Assembly (NCBI RefSeq): GCF_030915385.1
Contig: NZ_CP133268.1
Span: forward strand, 4,252,001-4,316,000
Direction: 5' to 3'
Length of the DNA stretch: 64,000 nt
Source of the DNA: Neobacillus sp. PS3-12
GTDB lineage: Bacteria; Bacillota; Bacilli; Bacillales; Cytobacillaceae
Positions 32,839 to 41,700 of this stretch are shown piece after piece; the first letter of the stretch is position 1; each line of letters opens with the position of its first letter. The notes beneath the pieces were generated by a model. The model was not told where the DNA came from, did not search any database, and saw only the letters and a program-made list of their open reading frames with translations. Made by a program: the position numbers and the translations under genes.

Positions 32839-33729
32839 ATGGACGTTTTATTAAAGTTATTTATTGAATATTTACAAATGGAGCGGAATTATTCAAAATA
32901 TACAATTGAACATTATGAACAAATGATAAAGGAATTTTTTTTGTTCATGTCTGAGCAAGCAATAAAAGAGGTAAATGATGTTCAATATTCAGACGCAAGG
33001 CTATATTTAACCAAGCTGTATGAAAAAAAACTCGCTAAGAAAACAATGGCTAAAAAGATTTCCTGTTTACGGAGCTTTTATAAATTTTTACTTCGTGAAA
33101 AAATTGTTGATGCGAACCCATTCACACTTTTGACCATTCCAAAGGCCGAAAAAAGATTGCCACAGTTTTTTTATGAAAGTGAGATGCAGTTGTTATTTCA
33201 GTCTTGCGAAACAGAAACTTCTCTGGGACAGCGCAATAAAGCCTTACTAGAACTTCTTTATGCAACAGGCATTCGTGTCAGTGAATGTTGTCAAATTCGG
33301 ATTTCTGAAGTGGATTTCTTTCTGTCAACTGTTTTAATCCATGGAAAAGGTCAAAAGGATCGGTATTTGCCATTCGGCAGTATTGCGAGACAATCATTAG
33401 AACTTTACATAAACAGTGGAAGAAAAAAGCTGATGTCTGAAAAGAGCGAACATGATGTTTTATTTGTAAATCATCGTGGCGGTCCCTTGACAGCAAGGGG
33501 AGTCCGAAATATCCTTAGCAGCATGATTGAAGAATCGTCGTTAAATGGACATATTCATCCCCATATGCTACGCCATTCATTTGCTACTCATTTGTTAAAC
33601 AATGGTGCGGATTTACGCTCGGTCCAAGAATTATTGGGGCATGCTTTTTTGTCTTCTACACAGGTTTATACCCATGTAACAAAGGAACGATTACGAAAAA
33701 CGTATATGGAGCACCATCCTAGGGCATAA
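32839..33729 (+). CDS. xerC: tyrosine recombinase XerC (CodV)
   Basis: XerC with XerD resolves chromosome dimers at dif. From ATG 32839 it is 296 aa. It has the N-terminal SAM-like core-binding domain (YLQMERNYSKYTIEHYE) and the catalytic domain with Arg in ATGIRVSE, HMLRHSFATHL (His-xx-Arg), LGHAF and the nucleophile Tyr in STQVYTHV. First gene of the xerC(codV)-hslV(codW)-hslU(codX)-codY group conserved in Bacillus. Confidence 0.95.
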   Translation: MDVLLKLFIEYLQMERNYSKYTIEHYEQMIKEFFLFMSEQAIKEVNDVQYSDARLYLTKLYEKKLAKKTMAKKISCLRSFYKFLLREKIVDANPFTLLTIPKAEKRLPQFFYESEMQLLFQSCETETSLGQRNKALLELLYATGIRVSECCQIRISEVDFFLSTVLIHGKGQKDRYLPFGSIARQSLELYINSGRKKLMSEKSEHDVLFVNHRGGPLTARGVRNILSSMIEESSLNGHIHPHMLRHSFATHLLNNGADLRSVQELLGHAFLSSTQVYTHVTKERLRKTYMEHHPRA

Positions 33730-33844
33730 ATGAAAAAAGTTTAAAACATAGACACATATACATTTTTTCTTTATTGTAAATAAGTTTTTCACGTTTTTTA
33801 TTAGGTATAACTCCGATAAGCCAGATGATAAAGGAGGAAATTCA

Positions 33845-34387
33845 ATGTCTGAATTTCATGCAACAACTATATTTGCCATTCACCATAATGGACAATGTTC
33901 AATGGCCGGGGACGGACAGGTAACACTTGGAAATTCAGTTGTGATGAAACACACTGCAAGAAAAGTGAGAAAGATTTTTAATGGAAAGGTATTAGCTGGG
34001 TTCGCAGGCTCTGTTGCCGATGCTTTTACGCTTTTTGAAATGTTTGAAGGAAAATTACAAGAATATAATGGAAATTTGCAAAGGGCCTCAGTTGAACTTG
34101 CACAGCAGTGGAGAAGTGATAAAGTATTACGAAAGCTTGAAGCCATGCTGATTGTAATGAACAGGGAAGATATATTGTTAGTTTCAGGAACTGGTGAAGT
34201 GATCGAGCCTGATGATGGAATCTTAGCCATTGGTTCTGGAGGGAACTATGCACTAGCTGCAGGACGCGCATTAAAACAGTTTTCTGGTGATCAACTTACT
34301 GCAAAAGAAATTGCTAAAGCTTCATTGGAAATAGCAGCAGATATTTGCGTATTTACCAATCATAATATCATTGTGGAAGAGCTATAA
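33845..34387 (+). CDS. hslV: ATP-dependent protease subunit HslV (ClpQ)
   Basis: The peptidase ring of the HslUV (ClpQY) protease. The 180-aa protein reads MSEFHATTIFAIHHNGQ: compared with E. coli HslV (MTTIV...), it has a short extension so that Ser2 rather than the conserved Thr is N-terminal after Met removal. B. subtilis ClpQ is described as an N-terminal serine protease with this same arrangement. Other core motifs GDGQVTLGN, GFAGSVADAFTL and GSGGNYALAAGRAL are intact. SD AAAGGAGG. Confidence 0.95.
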   Translation: MSEFHATTIFAIHHNGQCSMAGDGQVTLGNSVVMKHTARKVRKIFNGKVLAGFAGSVADAFTLFEMFEGKLQEYNGNLQRASVELAQQWRSDKVLRKLEAMLIVMNREDILLVSGTGEVIEPDDGILAIGSGGNYALAAGRALKQFSGDQLTAKEIAKASLEIAADICVFTNHNIIVEEL

Positions 34388-34408
34388 ACGGGAAGGAGTA
34401 GATTATTC

Positions 34409-35815
34409 ATGGCAAAAATAACGAATTTAACCCCCCGCCAAATTGTTGAAAGATTGGATCAATATATCATTGGCCAAAAAGATGCAAAAAAGGCGGTAGC
34501 TGTTGCACTTAGGAATCGATATCGCAGAGAATTGCTTAATGAGAAGCTTCGAGACGAAGTAATTCCAAAAAATATATTAATGATTGGACCAACCGGTGTT
34601 GGAAAAACTGAAATTGCTAGAAGGATGGCCAAAATTGTTGGTGCACCGTTTGTGAAAGTGGAAGCCACCAAGTTTACTGAGGTTGGCTATGTTGGCCGTG
34701 ATGTTGAATCCATGGTAAGGGACCTGGTTGAGACTTCAATCCGACTAGTAAAAGAGGACAGAATGCTGAGCGTCAAGGAACGAGCTGAGGAAAGTGCGAA
34801 TCGCCGCTTAGTGGACTTATTAGTACCTGCAGCGAAAAAACAAAATAATTATAAAAATCCGCTTGAAATGTTGTTCGGTGGCGGGAATTCCCAATCAGAA
34901 CCAGATCAGGATTCTTCCGATGACTACTCCATTAATGAAAAAAGAAAGGTCATCAAAGGGAAACTTGAATTAGGGCAGCTTGAAGATGAAATCGTTACCG
35001 TTGAGGTTGAAGAGCAAGCACCTTCCATGTTTGACATGCTTCAGGGTTCTGGTATGGAACAAATGGGCATGAATATGCAGGATATGCTCGGCGGGCTAAT
35101 GCCGAAAAAACATAAAAAGCGGAAATTAACGGTTCGTGAAGCTCGAAAAGTGTTAACAAATGAGGAAGCCCAAAAATTAATCGATATGGACGAAGTCACG
35201 CAAGAGGCGGTATTCAGAGCAGAACAAACTGGAATCATCTTTATTGATGAAATTGATAAGATCGCAAGTAAAAACCAAGGCGGTTCATCTGCAGATGTTT
35301 CAAGGGAAGGTGTGCAAAGGGATATTCTACCAGTTGTTGAAGGCTCAACAGTGGTCACGAAATATGGTTCCGTTAAAACTGATCATATTTTATTCATTGC
35401 AGCTGGAGCATTTCATATGGCAAAGCCGTCTGATTTAATCCCAGAACTGCAAGGACGTTTCCCGATCCGTGTAGAGCTGACAAAACTTAATGTAGATGAT
35501 TTCTTTAGAATCTTAATTGAACCTGATAACGCTTTAATTAAACAATATCAGGCTTTATTGGAAACTGAAGGTATAGAAATTGAATTTTCTGACGATGCTA
35601 TTCGTAGGATTGCAGAAGTAGCATTTGACGTAAATCAAAATACTGACAATATTGGGGCCAGACGACTTCATACGATTTTGGAAAAATTGTTAGAGGACCT
35701 TTCCTTTGAAGCACCTGATATCTCAATGGAGAAGGTTACAATTACTCCTCAATATGTTGATGAAAAACTGGGAGCAATCTCTAAAAATAAAGACCTTAGT
35801 CAGTTTATCCTTTAG
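34409..35815 (+). CDS. hslU: ATP-dependent protease ATPase subunit HslU (ClpY)
   Basis: The AAA+ unfoldase that feeds HslV. The 468-aa protein has Walker A GPTGVGKTE (about 57-65), Walker B IIFIDEIDKI, the pore-loop-like EVGYVGRDVE, the I-domain (about 110-240) and the C-terminal sensor region ending SQFIL, which docks into HslV. SD GGAAGGAG. Lies 21 nt after hslV. Confidence 0.96.
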   Translation: MAKITNLTPRQIVERLDQYIIGQKDAKKAVAVALRNRYRRELLNEKLRDEVIPKNILMIGPTGVGKTEIARRMAKIVGAPFVKVEATKFTEVGYVGRDVESMVRDLVETSIRLVKEDRMLSVKERAEESANRRLVDLLVPAAKKQNNYKNPLEMLFGGGNSQSEPDQDSSDDYSINEKRKVIKGKLELGQLEDEIVTVEVEEQAPSMFDMLQGSGMEQMGMNMQDMLGGLMPKKHKKRKLTVREARKVLTNEEAQKLIDMDEVTQEAVFRAEQTGIIFIDEIDKIASKNQGGSSADVSREGVQRDILPVVEGSTVVTKYGSVKTDHILFIAAGAFHMAKPSDLIPELQGRFPIRVELTKLNVDDFFRILIEPDNALIKQYQALLETEGIEIEFSDDAIRRIAEVAFDVNQNTDNIGARRLHTILEKLLEDLSFEAPDISMEKVTITPQYVDEKLGAISKNKDLSQFIL

Positions 35816-35927
35816 GCGGTGAAAGCCTGTTCTAAAAACTAAATTAATATACCAAGAAATAGTTATATTACTCATATAGAAAAAACATCAAAGTAATTGT
35901 TGCAGTTACTGTAGGAGGAAGAAGTAA

Positions 35928-36707
35928 ATGGATTTATTAACAAAAACAAGAAAGATTAATGCATTATTACAAAAAGCAGCTGGTAAGCCGGTTAACTTCA
36001 AAGAAATGTCAGAGACATTAAGTGAAATCATTGAAGCAAATATTTTTGTTGTCAGCCGCCGCGGCAAACTTTTAGGTGTTGCTATTCATCAGCATATTGA
36101 AAATGAGCGCCTTAAAAAATACTTTGAAGATCGTCAATTCCCAGAAGACTATACAAAAGGTTTGTTTAATATCCAAGAAACATCATCTAACTTAACGGTG
36201 GAAAGTGAATATACTGCATTCCCAGTTGAAAATAAAGATTTGTTTGTTGAAGGCTTAACGACAATTGTGCCGATTATCGGCGGCGGGGAACGTCTAGGAA
36301 CATTGATTCTTGCAAGGGTACAAAATAAATTTGATGATGATGATCTAATTCTTGCTGAATACGGCGCTACCGTTGTAGGTATGGAAATCCTTCGTGAAAA
36401 AGCTGAGGAAATTGAGGAAGAAGCAAGAAGCAAAGCAGTTGTCCAAATGGCAATTAGCTCCCTTTCTTATAGTGAGTTAGAAGCGATTGAACATATTTTT
36501 GAAGAATTAAACGGTCACGAAGGCCTTTTGGTTGCATCAAAAATTGCTGACCGAGTTGGTATTACGCGTTCCGTTATTGTTAATGCATTAAGAAAACTTG
36601 AAAGTGCCGGTGTAATCGAATCCCGATCACTTGGTATGAAGGGAACCTACATTAAAGTATTGAACGATAAATTCCTTGTTGAACTTGATAAGCTAAGAGC
36701 AAATTAA
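35928..36707 (+). CDS. codY: GTP-sensing transcriptional repressor CodY
   Basis: CodY senses branched-chain amino acids and GTP and represses stationary-phase, amino-acid and motility genes. The 259-aa protein has the N-terminal GAF ligand domain (about 1-155) and C-terminal winged HTH (SKIADRVGITRSVIVNALRKL, about 206-226). SD TAGGAGG. In B. subtilis CodY also represses the fla/che operon, which follows here directly. Confidence 0.97.
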   Translation: MDLLTKTRKINALLQKAAGKPVNFKEMSETLSEIIEANIFVVSRRGKLLGVAIHQHIENERLKKYFEDRQFPEDYTKGLFNIQETSSNLTVESEYTAFPVENKDLFVEGLTTIVPIIGGGERLGTLILARVQNKFDDDDLILAEYGATVVGMEILREKAEEIEEEARSKAVVQMAISSLSYSELEAIEHIFEELNGHEGLLVASKIADRVGITRSVIVNALRKLESAGVIESRSLGMKGTYIKVLNDKFLVELDKLRAN

Positions 36708-36715
36708 TAATGAAC

Positions 36716-36769
36716 TTAAAAATCCCTAATTGGAAAATGAAATTTCCGATTAGGGATTTTTCTTTTTTT
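36716..36769 (+). terminator. codY terminator
   Basis: AAATCCCTAAT (36720-36730) and ATTAGGGATTT (36749-36759) with an inner GGAAA/TTTCC stem, followed by TTCTTTTTTT. It separates codY from the fla/che operon. Confidence 0.9.
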
Positions 36770-36981
36770 GTAAAAAAATATAGGTATATGTACCCAATAA
36801 TATTTTACTGAAATATAATACTATAAGAACAGTGGCATCTAACGAGATCAAGTTTCGACATATTTCTAACTTAATAATACTAAAAAACAAAAAACGGAAC
36901 TTTTGGTATAGGTAAAATAGGCACAAAAAATTACTTTTACCTACATAGACAGATTATTGCAGATTCTTTACAATAAAATAA

Positions 36982-37008
36982 TAAGATTGTCATATTTCGC
37001 GCGAATAT
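36982..37008 (+). promoter_or_regulatory. SigD-like promoter of the fla/che operon
   Basis: TAAG (36982-36985), exactly 15 nt, then GCGAATAT (37001-37008): 3/4 and 6/8 matches to the SigD consensus TAAA-N15-GCCGATAT. It lies about 53 nt before flgB, as the SigD promoter PD-3 does in B. subtilis. The rest of the 353-bp codY-flgB gap holds the codY terminator, an 8-bp inverted repeat AGGTAAAA/TTTTACCT (36910-36942) and AT-rich DNA in which I could not fix a SigA promoter. Confidence 0.5.
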
Positions 37009-37060
37009 TTTCTAACAAAATCCTCCATTTTTCTCAATTTTGTCGAAAGAGGTGTATTTC

Positions 37061-37456
37061 TTGAAGTTATTTTCGAATACCTTTACTTCATTAGAGCAAG
37101 CACTAAACTATTCATCCTTAAAACAGAAGGTTATTTCACAAAATATAGCAAACGCAGACACGCCGAATTACAAGGCACAGGATGTAAGCTTTAAAGCAGT
37201 CCTTCAAAATGAATTGGGGCTGAACTTCACGACAAACCGGACGGATGCTCGTCATATTGATTTTTCTGATAGTTCAGCTGCAAATCCTGCAATCATTACC
37301 CGTCCAAATGTACAGTATAACAATAACGGAAACAGTGTGGATCTTGACCAAGAAATGTCGGATTTAGCAAAAAATCAAATTTATTATGATGCCCTCGTCG
37401 AGCAGGAGAATAACAAGTTTGCTGCACTAAAGAATGTTATTAGTGGAGGTAAATAA
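37061..37456 (+). CDS. flgB: flagellar basal body rod protein FlgB
   Basis: FlgB is a proximal rod subunit of the basal body. I start it at TTG 37061 (AAAGAGGTG just upstream), giving 131 aa MKLFSNTFTSLEQALN...; longer starts lack an SD. The rod/hook N-terminal motif reads SQNIANADTPNYKA and the C-terminal helix is NKFAALKNVI. First gene of the fla/che operon, 2 nt before flgC. Confidence 0.93.
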   Translation: MKLFSNTFTSLEQALNYSSLKQKVISQNIANADTPNYKAQDVSFKAVLQNELGLNFTTNRTDARHIDFSDSSAANPAIITRPNVQYNNNGNSVDLDQEMSDLAKNQIYYDALVEQENNKFAALKNVISGGK

Positions 37457-37458
37457 GG

Positions 37459-37923
37459 ATGTCAATTTTTCAAAGTATGAATACAACGGCCTCTGCATTA
37501 ACAGCCCAGCGGCTTAGAATGGATGTTATTTCCTCTAATATGGCTAACGCAGATACAACACATGGAAAGCTTGTCAACGGAAAATGGGTGCCATATACAC
37601 GGAAAGCAGTCGTTTTGCAACCGAAAGAAAATTCTTTCTCGTCATACTTACAAACGGCGATTAATCAAGATGACGGGACAAATTCAGCTGGAAATGGTGT
37701 AATGGTCTCGCAAATAAAGGATGATACGAGTACACCATATAAAACAGTTTATGATCCTGAAAACCCTGATGCTAATCAGGATGGTTATGTTGAGCTTCCG
37801 AATGTAGACCCACTAAGGGAGATGACTGACTTAATCAGTGCAACGCGGTCTTATGAAGCCAATGTTACGGTTTTAAATGCTTCTAAAGGAATGATGATGA
37901 AGGCACTTGAAATCGGAAAATAA
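37459..37923 (+). CDS. flgC: flagellar basal body rod protein FlgC
   Basis: A 154-aa proximal rod protein with the N-terminal helix ALTAQRLRMDVISSNMANADTT and C-terminal DLISATRSYEANVTVLNASKGMM. The ATG has AAGGATG-type SD in the end of flgB. Overlaps functionally with FlgB, FlgF/G homologs in rod assembly. Confidence 0.95.
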   Translation: MSIFQSMNTTASALTAQRLRMDVISSNMANADTTHGKLVNGKWVPYTRKAVVLQPKENSFSSYLQTAINQDDGTNSAGNGVMVSQIKDDTSTPYKTVYDPENPDANQDGYVELPNVDPLREMTDLISATRSYEANVTVLNASKGMMMKALEIGK

Positions 37924-37936
37924 GGAGGATAAGTGG

Positions 37937-38245
37937 ATGGCAAACGTATCATTACCATCTGTACAACAGATTTTTACGACTAATAATACCAATACAACGA
38001 AACCTACTACACCATTCGAAACACAAAACAGTTTTGCGTCCGTACTTAAGGATTCCATTGCCCAGCTTAATCAATCACAGGTTGATGCGGATAATATGAC
38101 CAATAAGTTAATAAATGGTGATAATGTGGACCTTTCCCAAGTGATGATTGCTCAGCAAAAAGCAAATGTTACTTTGCAGGCTGCGGTAGAGGTTCGGAAC
38201 AAAGTCATTGATGCCTATCAAGAAATGATGAGAATGCAAGTTTAA
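37937..38245 (+). CDS. fliE: flagellar hook-basal body protein FliE
   Basis: FliE links the MS-ring to the rod. I start at ATG 37937 with AAGGAGG at 37922-37928 (102 aa); the open frame extends upstream into flgC. It has a variable Thr/Asn-rich start and the conserved C-terminal part ALS-type helix (LSQVMIAQQKANVTLQAAVEV, about 66-86). Confidence 0.94.
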   Translation: MANVSLPSVQQIFTTNNTNTTKPTTPFETQNSFASVLKDSIAQLNQSQVDADNMTNKLINGDNVDLSQVMIAQQKANVTLQAAVEVRNKVIDAYQEMMRMQV

Positions 38246-38265
38246 TAGAGTTTACATAAGAATGG

Positions 38266-38299
38266 GGTTATAGCTGTCAAGAAATCAGACAGACTAACC
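38266..38299 (+). other. hairpin before fliF
   Basis: GGTTA (38266-38270) + CTGTC (38274-38278) pair with GACAG (38288-38292) + TAACC (38295-38299), loop 9 nt. The stem ends directly at GGGG, the likely fliF SD. It could tune the fliE/fliF ratio by RNA processing or translation. Confidence 0.5.
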
Positions 38300-38309
38300 G
38301 GGGAATAAC

Positions 38310-39905
38310 ATGAACGAAATCATAAAGAAATATGCAAATCAGATTAAAAATTTTTGGCTAAGCAGGACAAAGAAGCAAAAAGGAATCTATATAGGTTCTT
38401 TGCTGCTTCTTATTGCTGTCATTGCGATTTCGTCCTTTTTTATTTTAAAGACGACCTATGTGCCACTATACAGCAATCTTTCTGCCTCGGAAGCGGGGAC
38501 GATTAAACAAAGCCTTGATACAAAAGGAGTTAAATCAGAACTTGCCGATGGCGGCACTACAATCAAAGTACCTGATAATGTTGTTGATTCTTTGAAGGTT
38601 CAGCTTGCTTCTGAAGGTCTTCCGAAAACAGGCAGTATTGATTATTCTTTTTTCAGCCAAAATGCCGGACTCGGAACAACCGACAACGAATTTAACATGA
38701 TTAAACTTGATGCGATGCAAACAGAACTAGCCAATTTAATTAAAGGAATTGAGGGTGTTCAGGACGCAAAAGTGATGATTAACCTTCCGGAAAAAGGTAT
38801 TTTTGTAACTGATAAAGGCGAATCAGCTTCTGCCTCAATCGTATTAACGGTGAAGCCGGGGTATCAATTCAGTGAAGCGCAGATTAAAGGACTTTATCAG
38901 CTTGTTTCAAAAAGTGTCCCTAACCTTCCTACTGATAATATCGTCATTATGAACCAATACTTTGAGTACTTTGACTTAAATAATAAAAATAATTCCATTG
39001 CTTCAACTTATTCAACAGATAATGATGTGAAAAAACAAATAGAAAGAGATATTCAGCAGCAAGTTCAAACAATGCTCGGTACATTGATGGGGCCAGGTAA
39101 GGCAGTAGTTTCAGTATCTGCAGATATTGATTTTACTCAGGAAAAACAGCAGCAAGACTTAGTTCAACCAGTTGATAAGGATAATATGAAGGGCATTGCC
39201 GTCAGCGCAGAAAATATTAAAGAAGCATTTACCGGAAATGGCAGCCAAGCTGGAGGTACCCCTCAGGCAGAGACAACAACAGATTCCAGCGGATCCAATT
39301 ACCTCTCTGGAACCGGATCAAATGGAGATTACGAAAAAACGGATGACAAAGTAAATTATGAAGTCAATCGTATTCATAAACAAATTTCTGAAAGTCCATA
39401 TAAGATCCGTGATTTAGGTATCCAAGTGTTAGTAGAACCGCCAAACCCAAAAAAGACGAGCTCACTTTCAAAATCCACGATTAATGATATCACAAGCATC
39501 TTAGGAACGATTGTCAGAACAAGTATTGATAAAAGCAGTATTCCAAAACCATTAACAAATCAAGATATAAAAAATAAAATTGTTGTTTCTGTGCAGCCAT
39601 TTAATGGAAAAACAGATACCACAATAGCAACAAAAGGATCACTGCCATGGTGGGCCTTTGTGGTCGGAGGAGTTCTTCTTGCGGCAGTATTGGTATTATT
39701 ATTTTTATTTTTACGATCTAAAAAGGCTGCTAGAATGGTTGAGGGTATCGAGGATGTTCCCCAAGAGGAAACTGTTCATATTCCAGATGTGAATGAGGAA
39801 CATGAAAATGAGAATACATTACGCAGAAAGCAGTTAGAAAAAATGGCAAAAGATCATCCAGAAGACTTTGCCAAGCTATTAAGGACATGGATTGCAGAAG
39901 AATGA
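38310..39905 (+). CDS. fliF: flagellar MS-ring protein FliF
   Basis: FliF forms the MS-ring, the membrane platform of the motor. The 531-aa protein has two membrane segments (about 25-45 and 447-467), ring-building motifs in between (SASEAGTIKQSLD, ASEGLPKTGSIDYSFF) and a C-terminal cytoplasmic tail ending KLLRTWIAEE that binds FliG. A Gly/Ser/Thr-rich stretch near 305-345 is a periplasmic loop. SD CCGGGGAA is weak and preceded by a hairpin. Confidence 0.96.
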   Translation: MNEIIKKYANQIKNFWLSRTKKQKGIYIGSLLLLIAVIAISSFFILKTTYVPLYSNLSASEAGTIKQSLDTKGVKSELADGGTTIKVPDNVVDSLKVQLASEGLPKTGSIDYSFFSQNAGLGTTDNEFNMIKLDAMQTELANLIKGIEGVQDAKVMINLPEKGIFVTDKGESASASIVLTVKPGYQFSEAQIKGLYQLVSKSVPNLPTDNIVIMNQYFEYFDLNNKNNSIASTYSTDNDVKKQIERDIQQQVQTMLGTLMGPGKAVVSVSADIDFTQEKQQQDLVQPVDKDNMKGIAVSAENIKEAFTGNGSQAGGTPQAETTTDSSGSNYLSGTGSNGDYEKTDDKVNYEVNRIHKQISESPYKIRDLGIQVLVEPPNPKKTSSLSKSTINDITSILGTIVRTSIDKSSIPKPLTNQDIKNKIVVSVQPFNGKTDTTIATKGSLPWWAFVVGGVLLAAVLVLLFLFLRSKKAARMVEGIEDVPQEETVHIPDVNEEHENENTLRRKQLEKMAKDHPEDFAKLLRTWIAEE

Positions 39906-39923
39906 TCAAGAGGAGGAACGAAT

Positions 39924-40940
39924 ATGGCAAAAAGGGAACAAAAAGGGCTATCCGGCAAACAAAAAGCAGCCGTCCTCCTCATCTCGCTTGGACCCGATAT
40001 TTCAGCTAATGTGTATAAACACTTAAATGAAGAAGAAATTGAAAAATTAACACTAGAGATTTCCGGGGTAAAAAAGGTAGATTCGTTGACGAAAGAAGAG
40101 ATTTTGGAAGAATTTCATAGCATTGCGCTTGCTCAAGATTACATTACCCAAGGAGGAATCGGATATGCAAAAACGATCCTTGAAAAAGCACTGGGCCATG
40201 AACAAGCGACGACAATTATTAATCGTTTAACCTCCTCACTGCAAGTACGTCCATTTGATTTTGCACGAAAAGCGGATCCTGCTCAAATTTTAAATTTTAT
40301 TCAAAATGAACATCCGCAAACGATTGCTTTAATTTTATCTTATTTGGATGCAGCACAAGCAGGGCAAATCTTGTCAGAATTGCCGCAGGAAATTCAGGCA
40401 GATATTGCCAGAAGAATTGCCGTTATGGATAGTACTTCTCCAGAGATTATAAATGAAGTAGAACAAATTCTCGAAAGAAAGCTTTCTGCTACAGTCACAC
40501 AGGATTACACCAATACAGGCGGCATTGAGACCGTGGTGGAAGTTTTAAATGGAGTAGACCGTTCTACGGAAAGAACAATTTTGGATGCTCTTGAAATTCA
40601 AGATCCAGAACTAGCAGAAGAAATTAAAAAGCGCATGTTCGTGTTTGAAGATATCGTTACACTTGATAGCCGTGCAATTCAGCGGGTGATAAGGGATTGT
40701 GAGAACGAGGATTTACTGCTTGCCCTTAAGGTATCCAGTGAAGAAGTCAAAGAAATTATCTTTAAGAATATGTCACAGCGGATGGTCGAAACATTTAAAG
40801 ATGAGATTGAATATATGGGTCCTGTAAGATTACGAGACGTGGAGGAGGCCCAATCGAGGATCGTTGCCGCCATCCGCCGTTTAGAGGAAGCCGGTGAGAT
40901 CGTGGTAGCCCGTGGTGGAGGGGATGATATTATTGTCTAA
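39924..40940 (+). CDS. fliG: flagellar motor switch protein FliG
   Basis: FliG is the rotor torque component that binds MotA and FliM. The 338-aa protein starts GLSGKQKAAVLLISLG; middle EHPQTIALILSYL (EHPQ motif) and the C-terminal charged torque helix with RAIQRVIRDCENEDLLLALK (R and E/D residues). SD AGAGGAGG. Its 3' end overlaps fliH. Confidence 0.97.
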   Translation: MAKREQKGLSGKQKAAVLLISLGPDISANVYKHLNEEEIEKLTLEISGVKKVDSLTKEEILEEFHSIALAQDYITQGGIGYAKTILEKALGHEQATTIINRLTSSLQVRPFDFARKADPAQILNFIQNEHPQTIALILSYLDAAQAGQILSELPQEIQADIARRIAVMDSTSPEIINEVEQILERKLSATVTQDYTNTGGIETVVEVLNGVDRSTERTILDALEIQDPELAEEIKKRMFVFEDIVTLDSRAIQRVIRDCENEDLLLALKVSSEEVKEIIFKNMSQRMVETFKDEIEYMGPVRLRDVEEAQSRIVAAIRRLEEAGEIVVARGGGDDIIV

Positions 40941-41700
40941 AATAATTAAATCGCAATGGGCGCAAGCCATTTATGATGATCAAAAGATCATTTCCATAAA
41001 AGTACTGGAATCTGTGAATGAAAGTGATTCATTAGCTGATATGAATTTCCAAGCTGCGGCTAAGCAAAAAGAACTGTTAAACCAGGCCTATTCCCAGGCG
41101 GAAGTGATTGTCAACGAAGCTGAATTTCAGGCAAAGTCTATCCGCAATCAAATACTGCAAGAAAAAAGTGCTTGGGAGCAAGAAAAAGCAAGGCTAATAG
41201 AAGAGGCCAAGCATGAGGGATTTTCAAAAGGTTTTGATAATGGAAAGATGCAAGGACGTAAGGAATATCACGAAAAGATTCTTTTCGCCCAAGAGGTTAT
41301 TAAAACAGCGAAAAAGGATTATGAATCGCAGGTTGCTCTAGCAGAAAAGACGATTCTAAAAATTGGAATAAGTGCTGCAGAAAAAATACTTGGGGAGAAG
41401 CTGGATGAAAGTGAAGATTGTTTCGGTGCAATTGTGAAAAGAGCCTTAAAAGAAGCACGTGAATCCCGTGAAGTTCAGCTTCATGTTCATCCTTGCCACT
41501 ACGATTTTCTTCTTTCAAGAAAAGACGAATTGGCCGTTATTTTCCCAATGGAAACTAGTATCTATATATTTCCAAATGATGAATTAACAGAAAACAGCTG
41601 TTATGTTGAATCTGCAAACGGTCGAATAGATGCCAGTATTGATAGTCAGCTAGAGGAGCTTAAACGAAAGCTTCTTGAACTGTTGGAGAGTGAATCTTAA
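40933..41700 (+). CDS. fliH: flagellar assembly protein FliH
   Basis: FliH is the peripheral stalk of the export ATPase FliI. The protein has a long charged helix (about 40-140, with GxxxG-like KGFDNGKMQGRKEY) and a C-terminal globular part. I favour TTG 40933, where GGAGGGG lies nine bases upstream, giving 255 aa; ATG 40924 abuts the SD. It overlaps the end of fliG and its stop overlaps the fliI ATG. Confidence 0.88.
   Translation: MSKIIKSQWAQAIYDDQKIISIKVLESVNESDSLADMNFQAAAKQKELLNQAYSQAEVIVNEAEFQAKSIRNQILQEKSAWEQEKARLIEEAKHEGFSKGFDNGKMQGRKEYHEKILFAQEVIKTAKKDYESQVALAEKTILKIGISAAEKILGEKLDESEDCFGAIVKRALKEARESREVQLHVHPCHYDFLLSRKDELAVIFPMETSIYIFPNDELTENSCYVESANGRIDASIDSQLEELKRKLLELLESES

Noticed and set aside
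37003..37020. A CodY box upstream of flgB
   Set aside because: About five mismatches to AATTTTCWGAAAATT, not distinguishable from AT-rich background, though CodY control of fla/che is known in B. subtilis.
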